A stretch of DNA of 64,000 nucleotides from Mobilicoccus pelagius NBRC 104925. Its GTDB lineage: Bacteria; Actinomycetota; Actinomycetes; Actinomycetales; Dermatophilaceae. Position 1 is the stretch's first letter; every line of letters begins with the position of its first letter. The stretch covers positions 1-64,000 of the forward strand of contig NZ_BAFE01000058.1 of assembly GCF_000247995.1 (NCBI RefSeq), written 5' to 3'. The translations under genes and the position numbers were made by a program. Positions 28,217 through 37,145 of the stretch are shown piece by piece. Under the pieces are notes generated by a model. The model searched no databases, had not been told where the DNA came from, and saw nothing but the letters and a program-made list of their open reading frames with translations.

Positions 28217-28764
28217 GTGATTCCCCTGTTCCCCAGTTGCGTTCATGAATGCCGTCCCTCCACGACACCTCGCATTCTTGCCCATGATCCCCCTCCGAAC
28301 CGGAAAACAGGACGACCGTTCTGAACACGTGTCGCCCTCGGGTGCCCGATCGTCGTATCCCGCACGCGACAGGCGTCCGAGGACGAGGACGACGGACGTG
28401 TCCGACGTCGCGTGCGTCGCTGCGGCCGGAGCCGTCTCCGGGATCACGTGCCAGTCCCTCACGTACGACGTCGCGGCCGGAGCGGTCGCCGACGTCGCCT
28501 CCGATGCGGCCGCCGGAGCCGCCACGGTCGTCACGGCCGTCGTCACGGCCGTCGTCACGGCCGGCGCCCCGCCCGCGCCGCCTGCCGCCGCGAGCACCGT
28601 CGTGGCCCCCGAGGTCACGTCCGTGTCGGGTCCGGCGCGCCACCGCTGTCACGTCGGCCGTCACGACCGGTGCTCGCGGCGGGTCCGTGCCTCAGCGGTG
28701 GCGGTGCCCGGCCCGCGGTGTCAGGGTGGCGAAGATCCCCCAAGTCCTCATGGAAGGCGCGACG
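28217..28764. other. 548-base region without a supported gene
   Basis: Frames here are Ala/Val/Thr-rich and lack ribosome sites. It contains three perfect copies of a 12-base unit at 28527-28562 and, near 28240-28330, a less GC-rich stretch that should hold the promoter of the secreted-protein gene on the reverse strand. Confidence 0.4.
28527..28562. repeat. 12-bp tandem repeat, three copies
   Basis: GTCGTCACGGCC is repeated three times without a gap or mismatch. The period is a multiple of three but no supported gene covers it. Confidence 0.85.
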
Positions 28765-29356
28765 ATGACCGACCCGATCTCCCCCACCTCCCTGCCCCGC
28801 CCGGCGGCCTCGCCGGAGAGCCCGCTCTCCCCGGCGGTGCTCGCCCTCGAGGACGCCACTGCCCTCGACGGCGCCACCCGCCTCGGCGACGGCCTGGCCG
28901 GCACGCTCACCGCGAACGACGGTGTCGCGGGTCTGCTCACCGGCCGGTGGCTCGGTCACGCCGTACACCCGCTGCTCGTCGAGATGCCCATGGGGACGTG
29001 GATGAGCGCACTCGCCCTCGATCTCGTCGGCGGCGAGGACTCCCGCGACGCGGCCCGACTCCTCACCGGTCTCGGCGTCGCGAGCGCCGTGCCCGCCGCC
29101 CTCACGGGATGGGCCGAGTACGCCGGGATTCCCCGCCGCGAGAAGCGAGTCGGCGTCGTCCACGCCGGCGTCAACGGCGGCGCCGCCCTCCTCCAGCTCG
29201 GCTCGTGGGCGGCACGCCGCTCCGGCCGAGACGGGCTCGGCCGCCTCCTCGGCCTCGGGGGGCATGACCCTCGCCGGTGTCGGCGGCTTCCTCGGCGGTC
29301 ACCTCGCCGTAGGCCGCAAGGTCGGCACCCGCGACGCCGCCTTCAGCGGCGCCTGA
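28765..29356 (+). pseudogene. DUF2231 membrane protein gene with a single-base frameshift
   Basis: From ATG 28765 (GAAGG upstream) the protein reads as a DUF2231-type membrane protein: WLGHAVHPLLVEMPMGTW, then helices ARLLTGLGVASAVPAALTGW and VGVVHAGVNGGAALLQLG. At the G6 run 29257-29262 the frame slips. The original C terminus GMTLAGVGGFLGGHLAVGRK and TRDAAFSGA continues in the next frame to TGA 29354-29356. Removing one G restores a 196-residue full-length protein. As written, translation would continue out of frame to 29388 with an Arg-rich tail. It is a real frameshift, a slippage-prone tract or a sequencing error. Confidence 0.8.
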
Positions 29357-29368
29357 CCCGACGACGCA

Positions 29369-29402
29369 CGAACCCGGGCGCCGCGTGAGGCACCCGGGTT
29401 CG
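29369..29402. terminator. terminator after the DUF2231 gene
   Basis: CGAACCCGGG pairs with CCCGGGTTCG around a 14-base loop, 13 bases after the ancestral DUF2231 stop. Confidence 0.75.
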
Positions 29403-29643
29403 TCGTGCGTCCCCGGCAGGCGTTCCCACGCCTGCCGGGCTCCGTACATGTCCAGGTGACGCACGGGGCGTCGGCGGAGAGCCGCTGCCGAGTGGGGTCG
29501 GCCCGACCTCCTCGAACGACAACCAGAACTCACCCGCCCCCGGAGTGGGGACGCCTCGCTGCAGGTCAACGGCCCGGTCTCGAGCAGGCGGTGGAGTTTC
29601 GGTCGTCGTTCGGACCACCCGTGCGGGGTGGACCGGTGGCGGG

Positions 29644-30840
29644 TCAGTCGGTGAGCTCGGGCAGGAGGTCGTGCGCGCGCCCGAGGGAACCCTCGACGAC
29701 GCCGGTGAGCCACTGCTGCACGCCGGTGACGGCCGCGTCGTCGAGACCGTGGACGGCCGCGAGGTACCCGGTGCCCGCGGAGGCGGCGTCGGTGAGCGGA
29801 CGCAGGACGGAGGCCTCGGGGGCGGGGGTCTCCTGCCCGAAGGCTGCGACGACCTCGCCCACCTTCTCCGTGAGTCGCGTCTGCAGGGTGGAGGCGCCGG
29901 AGAGCTTGCCCGCGAGCTTCGTGAGCCGCGAGGCCCGCTCCTTGCGGGCCGACGCGATCGTCTCGAGCGCCCCCTCGAGGACGAGCGTGCCGAGCTCCTG
30001 CGCCTCGAAGAACGGGGCGCGGGCGTGGCGATACCAGGCCTCGAGGGCGTCGAGCTGGGCGAGATAGCCGAGGTTCTTGCGCACCATGGGGGCGAGGTGG
30101 CGGTACGACTCGCCCTGGTAGGGGCGTCGCATCGGCCGGAGCGCGCCGTCGAGGACGAGATGGCCCTCCTCGGGGACGTCGCCGCGGAGCACCGACCCGG
30201 CACCGACGACGCTGCCGTACCCGACCTGCACCGGCCCGACGGAGCCGCCCTGCCCGCCGAGGAAGATCGGCTTCTCCCGCAGCGTGACTCCGCGTGGCAC
30301 GTCGCCGAAGAGCGACGGGGTCGTCTTGTCGCCGGTGGGCGTGAAGTTGAAGTGGATGTAGGACGAGCCGACCTCGCTGTGGTCGGAGCGGCTCGTGCCA
30401 CCCGCCATGAACGCGTCGCAGAAGTTGATGATGCTCCCGAGCGTCACGTAGGGGAAGAGGATCGTCTGCTTGAGGCCGACGGTGTGCGCGCCGCCCGACT
30501 GCTCCTCGAGGAGGCAGCCCTCGCGCACGTGGTGCCCGAGGCCGAGGTTCGCGCCGTCGAGGAACGTCGCCTTGGCGGCGTACCCGCCCTTGAGGGCGAC
30601 GCCCGGGCCGAGACGGCAGTCCTCGACCGCCACGGGGCCCTCCCGGCCGAGCTCGACGCCGGCCGAGATCACGGTCTTCGCGCCGCGGATACGGCAACCG
30701 GGGTGGATCGTCACGCCGTCACCGCTGATGCGGTCGGTGTCCACGTCGTCGTCGATGGTCACCGTCCACGGGTTGGGGACACAGGTCCCCTTGGCGATGA
30801 GCGTCTCGACCTTTTCCAGGCCGCGAGGTGTGAGCGTCAT
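29644..30840 (-). CDS. GlmU-related left-handed beta-helix protein
   Basis: A 398-residue protein whose residues 20-220 form hexapeptide-type coils (GDGVTIHPGCRI, PVAVEDCRLGPGVALKG, LGLGHHVREGCLLEE) as in the acetyltransferase half of GlmU. Strongly conserved blocks include GAHTVGLKQTILFPYVTLGS, INFCDAFMAGGTSRSDHSE and GGQGGSVGPVQVGYG. About 180 helical residues follow. No nucleotidyltransferase (LxxGxGTRM) domain is present, so it is not a full GlmU; similar stand-alone proteins occur in spirochaetes and delta-proteobacteria. It probably acts on a nucleotide sugar, but the reaction is unknown. ATG 30840 with GGGAGG six bases upstream was preferred over an ATG 19 codons earlier. Confidence 0.75.
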   Translation of the reverse strand: MTLTPRGLEKVETLIAKGTCVPNPWTVTIDDDVDTDRISGDGVTIHPGCRIRGAKTVISAGVELGREGPVAVEDCRLGPGVALKGGYAAKATFLDGANLGLGHHVREGCLLEEQSGGAHTVGLKQTILFPYVTLGSIINFCDAFMAGGTSRSDHSEVGSSYIHFNFTPTGDKTTPSLFGDVPRGVTLREKPIFLGGQGGSVGPVQVGYGSVVGAGSVLRGDVPEEGHLVLDGALRPMRRPYQGESYRHLAPMVRKNLGYLAQLDALEAWYRHARAPFFEAQELGTLVLEGALETIASARKERASRLTKLAGKLSGASTLQTRLTEKVGEVVAAFGQETPAPEASVLRPLTDAASAGTGYLAAVHGLDDAAVTGVQQWLTGVVEGSLGRAHDLLPELTD

Positions 30841-31004
30841 GTCCTCCCTTTCGTCGTCCGACATCGTCGCGCATCGAGGCGGGGTGCGGTGACGCAACCC
30901 TCGGCGACGCGCGGGTCGGGACCCCGGCAGGGCGACGGCTCCCGCATCCCCTGCTGTCCTAGGCTGACGTCGGCGCCACCGTGGGCGTCACGGAAGGATG
31001 AGAG

Positions 31005-31565
31005 ATGACCGAGGCCGACCGCACGACCTATCTCCTCGTCGACGGGGAGAACCTCGACGCGACGCTGGGCGTGAGCATCCTCGAACGGCGGCCCCGCCCG
31101 GAGGAGCGTCCGAGGTGGGAACGGGTACTCAACTTCGCGCGTGAGGAGTGGGGGCAGCCCGTCGTGGGCCTGTTCTTCCTCGCCGCCCGTCACGACCTGC
31201 CGATGGCGTTCGTCCAGGCGCTCACGAGCATCGGGTTCCGGCCGGTGCCGCTCACGGGTCGGCCCGACGAGAAGATCGTCGACATCGCGATCTCCCGCAC
31301 GTTGCAGGCGCTCAAGGACCGCCCGGCCGACGTCATGCTCGCGAGCCACGACGGAGACTTCCTCCCCGACCTCGGCGCCCTCTGCGACGGCCGACGCACG
31401 GGGGTCGTCGCCTTCCAGGAGTTCCGCAGCATCGGCTACCGCGAGCTCGTCGAGAAGGGGCTCGAGTTCTTCGACCTCGAGTACGACGTCGAGGCGTTCG
31501 ACGCGAGGCTGCCACGCATCCGCATCATCCCCATCGAGGAGTTCGACCCGCTCGAGTTCATCTGA
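31005..31565 (+). CDS. NYN/PIN-like domain nuclease
   Basis: A 186-residue protein of the NYN family (PIN-like RNases). Acidic active-site candidates are in YLLVDGENLD near residue 13, KIVDIAISRTL in the middle and the LASHDGDFLPDL motif near 115. These position a metal cluster for RNA cleavage. The C terminus (PRIRIIPIEEFDPLEFI) is well ordered. GAGAG lies upstream of the ATG. The ZIP gene begins four bases after the stop, so they form a two-gene operon. RNA target unknown. Confidence 0.85.
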   Translation: MTEADRTTYLLVDGENLDATLGVSILERRPRPEERPRWERVLNFAREEWGQPVVGLFFLAARHDLPMAFVQALTSIGFRPVPLTGRPDEKIVDIAISRTLQALKDRPADVMLASHDGDFLPDLGALCDGRRTGVVAFQEFRSIGYRELVEKGLEFFDLEYDVEAFDARLPRIRIIPIEEFDPLEFI

Positions 31566-31568
31566 GCG

Positions 31569-32357
31569 ATGCACGGGATCCCCACGGCCCTCGTCCTTTC
31601 CCTGCTCGCCGGTCTCGCGACCGCGGTGGGTGGGGCGGTCGTGTTCGCGCGGCGTCGCCCGACGCCGGGGTTCCTCGCCGCGGCGCTCGGGTTCTCCGCC
31701 GGGGTGATGCTCTACGTGTCGTTCGTCGAGCTGCTCGGGATCGCGCAGGACACCCTCGTCGAGCACTTCGGCGGCGCGGGATCGTGGTGGACGATCCTCG
31801 GGTTCTTCGGCGGCATCGGCCTCATCGCGCTCATCGACCGGCTCGTGCCGTCGTCGATCAACCCGCACGAGCACGGCGGCGGCGACGAACGCGGCGACCG
31901 GGTGCGGGCGCGGATGATGCGCACGGGCGTCCTCACCACCGGCGCGATCGCCCTGCACAACTTCCCCGAGGGATTCGCTGTGTTCCTCGCCGCGACGCAG
32001 GAGTCGTCGATCGCGGTGCCCGTCGTCATGGCGGTCGCGATCCACAACATCCCCGAGGGGATCGCCGTGGCCGTGCCGGTCGCCTACGCGACGGGGTCGC
32101 GCTGGGTGGGGTTCCGGTACTCGCTCGTCGCGGGTCTCGCGGAGCCGGTGGGGGCGCTCGTCGGCCTGCTCGTGCTCAGCGCGTTCCTCGGGCCGGTGAC
32201 GATGGCGTTCGCGTTCGCGGCGGTCGCGGGGATCATGGTGTTCGTCTCGCTCGACGAGCTCCTGCCCGCCGCCCACGACTTCGGGCACCACCACGCGACG
32301 GTCTACAGCCTCGTCGCGGGCATGGGTGTGATGGCGGCGAGCCTCGCGATGACGTGA
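31569..32357 (+). CDS. ZIP-family metal transporter (ZupT-like)
   Basis: A 262-residue eight-helix importer of divalent metals, mainly zinc. The two metal-binding helices carry HNFPEG and HNIPEG (ALHNFPEGFAVF, AIHNIPEGIAVAV), the defining ZIP motifs. A His-rich cytoplasmic loop (INPHEHGGGDERG) precedes them. Length matches ZupT. It is co-transcribed with the NYN nuclease gene; a functional link is not obvious. A hairpin follows at 32443-32466. Confidence 0.92.
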   Translation: MHGIPTALVLSLLAGLATAVGGAVVFARRRPTPGFLAAALGFSAGVMLYVSFVELLGIAQDTLVEHFGGAGSWWTILGFFGGIGLIALIDRLVPSSINPHEHGGGDERGDRVRARMMRTGVLTTGAIALHNFPEGFAVFLAATQESSIAVPVVMAVAIHNIPEGIAVAVPVAYATGSRWVGFRYSLVAGLAEPVGALVGLLVLSAFLGPVTMAFAFAAVAGIMVFVSLDELLPAAHDFGHHHATVYSLVAGMGVMAASLAMT

Positions 32358-32442
32358 CGGGGGCGCCCCCGGGCCCCCGCGACCTCACCCCGCAACCCCA
32401 CCTCGCCGACGGCAGGGTGACGAAGCGGTGTCGTCGACCCCG

Positions 32443-32466
32443 GCCGGGCGCGTGCACCCGCCCGGC
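32443..32466. terminator. hairpin between ZIP and GH65 genes
   Basis: GCCGGGCG pairs with CGCCCGGC around an 8-base loop in the 143-base spacer between two convergent genes. Confidence 0.55.
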
Positions 32467-32500
32467 GTCGCGCGGGCGACCGGGGGCGGGACGGGTCGGC

Positions 32501-35002
32501 TCAGTCCTCGGCGACGAGCTGCGGGTTGAGGATCCCGAGCCCGGAGACGTCGGGCACGGCGCCCTCGCCGCGGCGCAGCTCGGCGGGTCGGCGCTGCGAG
32601 AGCCCGTAGGTGAGGCGCGGGCCCTGCCCGTCGAGGGGCACGGTGAGCGGCACGCCGGAACGCACGACGTAGGAGGTGCCCCGCACCGACAGCTCGCGCT
32701 CGGGGCCGTCGAGGACCTCGAACGAGATCGCGTCCTGCCGCACGGTGACGAGCAGGTGCGTGCCGCGCACCGTGATGCGGAAGCGGAGCTGCGGCCAGCT
32801 GTCGGGCAGGCGCGGGTCGAACACGAGGTCGCCGTGGAAGTCGCGCATGCCGGCGAACCCGTCGACGAGCGCGTTCCACACGCCGCCGGCGGAGGCGATG
32901 TGGACGCCGTCGCGGGTGTTGCCGTGGAGGTCGGCGAGGTCGACGTAGAGGCCCTCGCGGAAGTACTTGAGCGCCGCCTGCTTGTGACCGACCTCGGCCG
33001 CGATGATCGACTGCACGACCGCCGACAGGGAGGAATCGCCCGTCGTGATCGGGTCGTAGTACTCGAAGTTCGCGAGCTTCTCCTCGGCCGTGAACCGGTC
33101 GCCCTGAAGGAACAGGGCGAGGACGACGTCGGCCTGCTTGAGCACCTGGAACCGGTAGATGACGAGCGGGTGGTAGTGGAGGAGCAGCGGGTAGTTCTCC
33201 GGCGGGGTGTTCTCGAGGTCCCACAGCTCCCGCTCGAGGAAGTGCTCGTCCTGCGGGTGGATGCCGAGTTCGTCGTCGAACGGGATCGCCATCCCGGCGG
33301 CGCAGCGTTCCCACTCGTCGATCTCGGTGGGGTTGAGGTGGAGCCGGGCGCACACGCGGGAGTACGTGTCCGGGTCGTTTTCGGCGTAGTCGCGGAGGAC
33401 GGTGGCGGCCCGCTCGAGGTTGAACCGGGCCATGACGTTCGTGAAGAGGTTGTTGTTGACGACCGTCGTGTACTCGTCGGGTCCGGTGACGCCGTGGATG
33501 TTGAACGACGGGTGGCCGTTCGTCTGCCAGAACCCGAGGTCGGCCCACATGCGGGCCGTCTCGACGAGGACCTCGATGCCGTCCCGGGAGAGGAACGAGG
33601 TGTCGCCGGTGGCGTCGATGTACTTGGCCACGGCGAACGCGACGTCGGCGTCGATGTGGTACTGCGCCGTGCCGGCCGCGTAGTAGGCCGACGCCTCCTC
33701 GCCGTTGATCGTGCGCCACGGGAAGAGGGCTCCCGACTGGGCGAGGACGCGGGCGCGTTCGCGGGCGGCGTCGAGGAGGTTGACGCGGAACCGGAGGACG
33801 TTGCGGGCCGTGATCGGCGAGGTGTAGGCGAGGAACGGGACGACGTAGATCTCGGAGTCCCAGAAGTAGTGGCCCTCGTACCCGGAGCCCGTGACGCCCT
33901 TGGCGGGGATGCCGAGCTGGTCGGTGCGGGCCGTGGCCTGGGCGAGTTGGAAGAGGTTCCAGCGGACGGCCTGCTGCACGTCGCCGTGGCCCTCGATCTC
34001 GACGTCGCAGCGGTTCCAGTAGTCGGCGAGCCAGCGGGCCTGTTCCTCGTGGTAGTGCTGCACGCCGTCCTGGCGGACGCGGTCGAGGGTGCGGCGGACG
34101 CGGTCGAAGAGCTCGCGGACGGGCACGCGTCGGGAGGTGTGGTAGGCGACGGCCTTCGTGATGAAGATCGGCTTGCCCTGTTTGGCGTCGATGCGGAAGA
34201 CCCTCTTGCCCAGGTCGGCCTGGGTGTCGATGAGGGTCTCGTAGTCGTTGTCGGTGAAGATCTCGTGATCGGCGCCGACGGCGAGGGTCATCGCCGAGGA
34301 GGCGCACCGGTAGCCGAGGATCATCCGACGTTCGGAGTTCCAGTGCCCCTGCGGCTCGAGGACGCGCTCGGTGAACGCGGTCGTGCGGCGCGGGTCGAAC
34401 CCCTCGCCCATCGCCTCGCTCTTCGAGTGGTACTCGTCGAACCCGTCCTGGCGGTTGAGGATCTGGCTGGAGACGACGACGGGGGCGTCGCCGTCGAGCA
34501 TCGTCACGTTGATCGTGTAGACGGCGAGGTGACGCTGCGTGAACGACACCATGCGGGTCGTCTGGACGCGGACGCGCTTGCCGGCGGGGGTGCGCCAGAC
34601 GACGTCGCGGCGGAGGACGCCCTCGCGGAAGTCGATGCTGCGCTCGTACTCCTCGAGGTCGTCGATGGCGAGCAGGAGCGGCTCGTCGTCGACGTAGAGC
34701 TTCATCACCTTGCTGTCGGGGACGTTGACCATCGTCTGCCCGGTGGTGGCGAACCCGTACGCCTGCTCGGCGTGGTGGATGGGCCACGTCTCGTGGAAGC
34801 CGTTGATGAACGTGCCGTGCGTGTGCGCCTCGCGCCCCTCGGAGGGGTTGGCCCGCATGCCGAGGTAGCCGTTGCCGACGGCGAAGAGGGTCTCGGTGGT
34901 GCCCAGGTCGGAGAAGTCGGGGAAGCGCTCGACGAACCGCCAGGGGTCGATGGGGAACCGGTTGCGGTCGAGAGGGTCGATCCCGTCGTAGGTCTGCTTC
35001 AC
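32501..35002 (-). CDS. glycoside hydrolase family 65 disaccharide phosphorylase
   Basis: An 833-residue GH65 protein with the N-terminal beta-sandwich (ETLFAVGNGYLGMR), the alpha/alpha barrel and the C-terminal small domain. The general acid is E510 in GVTGPDEYTTVVNNN. KQADVVLALFL, WDSEIYVVP and DLHGNTRDGVHIASAGG are typical of GH65 phosphorylases rather than hydrolases. It would phosphorolyse an alpha-glucosyl disaccharide (maltose, trehalose, kojibiose or nigerose) to beta-glucose 1-phosphate and glucose; the exact sugar cannot be read. The ATGA overlap with a beta-phosphoglucomutase gene supports this: that enzyme converts the product to glucose 6-phosphate. Confidence 0.9.
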   Translation of the reverse strand: MKQTYDGIDPLDRNRFPIDPWRFVERFPDFSDLGTTETLFAVGNGYLGMRANPSEGREAHTHGTFINGFHETWPIHHAEQAYGFATTGQTMVNVPDSKVMKLYVDDEPLLLAIDDLEEYERSIDFREGVLRRDVVWRTPAGKRVRVQTTRMVSFTQRHLAVYTINVTMLDGDAPVVVSSQILNRQDGFDEYHSKSEAMGEGFDPRRTTAFTERVLEPQGHWNSERRMILGYRCASSAMTLAVGADHEIFTDNDYETLIDTQADLGKRVFRIDAKQGKPIFITKAVAYHTSRRVPVRELFDRVRRTLDRVRQDGVQHYHEEQARWLADYWNRCDVEIEGHGDVQQAVRWNLFQLAQATARTDQLGIPAKGVTGSGYEGHYFWDSEIYVVPFLAYTSPITARNVLRFRVNLLDAARERARVLAQSGALFPWRTINGEEASAYYAAGTAQYHIDADVAFAVAKYIDATGDTSFLSRDGIEVLVETARMWADLGFWQTNGHPSFNIHGVTGPDEYTTVVNNNLFTNVMARFNLERAATVLRDYAENDPDTYSRVCARLHLNPTEIDEWERCAAGMAIPFDDELGIHPQDEHFLERELWDLENTPPENYPLLLHYHPLVIYRFQVLKQADVVLALFLQGDRFTAEEKLANFEYYDPITTGDSSLSAVVQSIIAAEVGHKQAALKYFREGLYVDLADLHGNTRDGVHIASAGGVWNALVDGFAGMRDFHGDLVFDPRLPDSWPQLRFRITVRGTHLLVTVRQDAISFEVLDGPERELSVRGTSYVVRSGVPLTVPLDGQGPRLTYGLSQRRPAELRRGEGAVPDVSGLGILNPQLVAED

Positions 35003-35718
35003 GGGACGATCTCCTGCAGGTCCGCGACGACGACGTCGGCACCTGCAGCGGTGAGGGCGTCCGCACCGGCGCCGCGGTCGACGCCGACGACGAGGCCGAA
35101 GCGGCCCGCGTGTCCGGCGGCGACGCCGGAGGTGGCGTCCTCGAGGACGACGGCGCGCTCCTTGGTGACGCCGACGCGCTCGGCGGCGGCGAGGAAGGTG
35201 TCGGGGGCGGGCTTGCCGGGGAGCCCCTCGGCGGCGGCGACGCGGCCGTCGACGACGACGGGGAAGAACCGGTCGAGGCCCGCCGCGGCGAGCACGGAGG
35301 GGGCGTTCTTGGAGGAGGAGACGACGGCGAGCTTCGTGCCGCGGGCCGCGAGGGCCTCCACGAGCGCGACCGAGCCCGGGTAGGGCTGCACGCCGTCACG
35401 CGCGAGGACGGCGTTGAACGCGTCGTTCTTGCGGTTGCCGAGCCCGCACACGGTGTCGGCGTCGGCCGTGTCGGACGGGTCACCCTCGGGGAGGGTGATG
35501 CCGCGGGAGGCGAGGAGGTCGCGCACGCCGTCGTAGCGGGGCTTGCCGTCGACGTGATCGAAGTAGTCGTGCGCGGTGTAGGGGGTGGCTCCCCGCGCGG
35601 AGAGGAACGTCGAGAACATCTCCTCCCACGCCGCCATGTGCACCACGGCCGTGGGCGTGAGGACGCCGTCGAGGTCGAACAGAGCTGCGTCGTAGTCGGT
35701 CCAGTCCACGACGACCAT
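34999..35718 (-). CDS. beta-phosphoglucomutase-family HAD hydrolase
   Basis: A 239-residue HAD protein: nucleophile and acid in ALFDLDGVLTPTAVVH (DxD form DLDGV), the lysine/serine loops LAVVSSSKNAPSVL and GKPAPDTFLAAAE, and VLEDATSGVAAGHAG. These fit beta-phosphoglucomutase, which converts beta-glucose 1-phosphate to glucose 6-phosphate. It is the first gene of an operon with the GH65 phosphorylase, with which it overlaps by four bases. ATG 35718 has only a weak ribosome site; a GTG three codons later is possible. Confidence 0.88.
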   Translation of the reverse strand: MVVVDWTDYDAALFDLDGVLTPTAVVHMAAWEEMFSTFLSARGATPYTAHDYFDHVDGKPRYDGVRDLLASRGITLPEGDPSDTADADTVCGLGNRKNDAFNAVLARDGVQPYPGSVALVEALAARGTKLAVVSSSKNAPSVLAAAGLDRFFPVVVDGRVAAAEGLPGKPAPDTFLAAAERVGVTKERAVVLEDATSGVAAGHAGRFGLVVGVDRGAGADALTAAGADVVVADLQEIVP

Positions 35719-35755
35719 GCTAGGGGCGAAAGACCCGCCGGCCGAACCGGTTGCG

Positions 35756-35796
35756 CACGTCGGGGCCCCTCCGGGCGGTGGAGGAGCCCCGACGTG
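35756..35796 (-). terminator. terminator after the AI-2E family gene
   Basis: CACGTCGGGGC pairs with GCCCCGACGTG; the inner bases CCTCC/GGAGG extend the stem. It lies 25 bases after the transporter stop on the reverse strand and before the HAD gene. Confidence 0.8.
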
Positions 35797-35819
35797 GAGG
35801 GGGAGAAAGTCGGTCGGTG

Positions 35820-37079
35820 TCAGTCCGTGACGGTGTGGGAGCCGCCGACCTCGCGATCGGTCGCGGCCGTTCCCGTGCTCGTGTGCGCGTCGGTCCGCGC
35901 GTCCGCGTCGTCGACGGTGGCGGGGAGCTCGTGGTCGACGTCCTGTCCGGCGGTGGGGGGCAGGGGGCCGTCGCCGAGTTCGGGGAACGGGTCGTCGCCG
36001 ACGAGGTAGCGCGTCGCGGAGTTGACGACGGCGAGGACCGGCACGGCGAACAGAGCGCCGACGATGCCGAGGAGGTAGGAGCCGACGGCGACGGCGAGGA
36101 CGACCGCGAGCGGGTGGAGCGCGACGGCCTTGCCCATGAGGAACGGCTGGAGGACGTGCGACTCGAGCTGCTGGACGACGAGGACGACGCCGAGCATGAC
36201 GAGCGCGACGACGGGGCCCTTGACGACGAACGCGATGAGGACGGCGACGGCGCCGGAGACGAACGCGCCGACGATCGGCACGAACGAGGCGATGAACACG
36301 AGGAGGAACAGGGGCACGACGAACGGCAGGCCGAGGACGAGCGCACCGAGGCTGATGCCGAGGGCGTCGACGCCGGCGACGATGACCTGGGTGCGGGCGT
36401 AGGCGCCGAGGCTGACCCAGCCGCGGCGGAGGGCCTGGAAGGTCGGGTCCTGGGCGGCCTCGGGGAGCAGGTGGAGGACGAAGCGGTAGATCTTCTCGCC
36501 CTGGTAGAGGAAGAAGAACGTCGTGAAGAGGGCGATGAGGGTGCCGGCGAGGAAGTCGACGGCGGAGGAGCTCGCGGCGAGGGCGCCCGAGGTGAGGTTC
36601 GAGGAGTTCTTCTGCAGCGCCTCGCGGGCCCGGTCGACGTAATCCTGCAGCTGGGTCGTCGTGAGGTGGAGCGGGCCCGTGGACAGCCACGCGATGAAGC
36701 TGTCGATGCCCTGGGAGACGCTGCTGCGCATGTCCTCGACGCCGGTGGCGATCTGGGTGCCGGCGAGGCTCACCGAGCCGGTGACGAGCGCGATGAGGAG
36801 GATGAGCGAGAGCCCTGCCGAGAGGCCGTCGGGGAGGTGGGCCTTCGTGCGGAGGAACCGGTGCAGGGGGTGGAGGAGCACGGCGAAGAGCAGGGCGATC
36901 GCGAGCGGGACGACGATGAAGCTGATCTTGGCGAGGCCGTAGAGGAGCAGCGCGGCCGCGGCGAGGACGAGGACGAGGCGCCCCGACCAGGCCCCGGCGA
37001 CGACGAGGGGATACGGCAGGTGGCGGGGGTCGATCCACGTGGAGGTGGGCCGCTGACGGGGCGGGTGGGGGACGCTCAT
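35820..37079 (-). CDS. AI-2E family transporter (PerM/TqsA-like)
   Basis: A 419-residue membrane protein of the AI-2 exporter family. Two N-terminal helices (VLVLAAAALLLYGLAKI and IVVPLAIALLFAVLLHPLH) are followed by a periplasmic amphipathic region and then about six helices with the family patterns FVPIVGAFVSGAVAVL and QQLESHVLQPFLMGKAV. Members export diverse small molecules or Na+; the substrate is not predictable. The start at 37079 lies 67 bases from a (GTGCG)n repeat in the upstream region. It is probably transcribed with the upstream polytopic membrane gene on the same strand. Confidence 0.88.
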   Translation of the reverse strand: MSVPHPPRQRPTSTWIDPRHLPYPLVVAGAWSGRLVLVLAAAALLLYGLAKISFIVVPLAIALLFAVLLHPLHRFLRTKAHLPDGLSAGLSLILLIALVTGSVSLAGTQIATGVEDMRSSVSQGIDSFIAWLSTGPLHLTTTQLQDYVDRAREALQKNSSNLTSGALAASSSAVDFLAGTLIALFTTFFFLYQGEKIYRFVLHLLPEAAQDPTFQALRRGWVSLGAYARTQVIVAGVDALGISLGALVLGLPFVVPLFLLVFIASFVPIVGAFVSGAVAVLIAFVVKGPVVALVMLGVVLVVQQLESHVLQPFLMGKAVALHPLAVVLAVAVGSYLLGIVGALFAVPVLAVVNSATRYLVGDDPFPELGDGPLPPTAGQDVDHELPATVDDADARTDAHTSTGTAATDREVGGSHTVTD

Positions 37080-37145
37080 GGGGGGCTCCGGTGTCGGTGA
37101 CGTGGTCTCGGTACGGGAACTGGGGTGGTGCTCCTCGTGTTTCGC

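Noticed and set aside
28397-28760. Ala/Val-rich forward frame in the gene-free region
   Set aside because: No ribosome site and no signal peptide or domain; it ends in Arg-rich sequence and is partly made of the 12-bp repeat.
31148-35383. 1411-codon forward frame over ZIP, GH65 and HAD genes
   Set aside because: Changes character at each real gene border and contains no recognisable domain; antisense or out-of-frame shadow.
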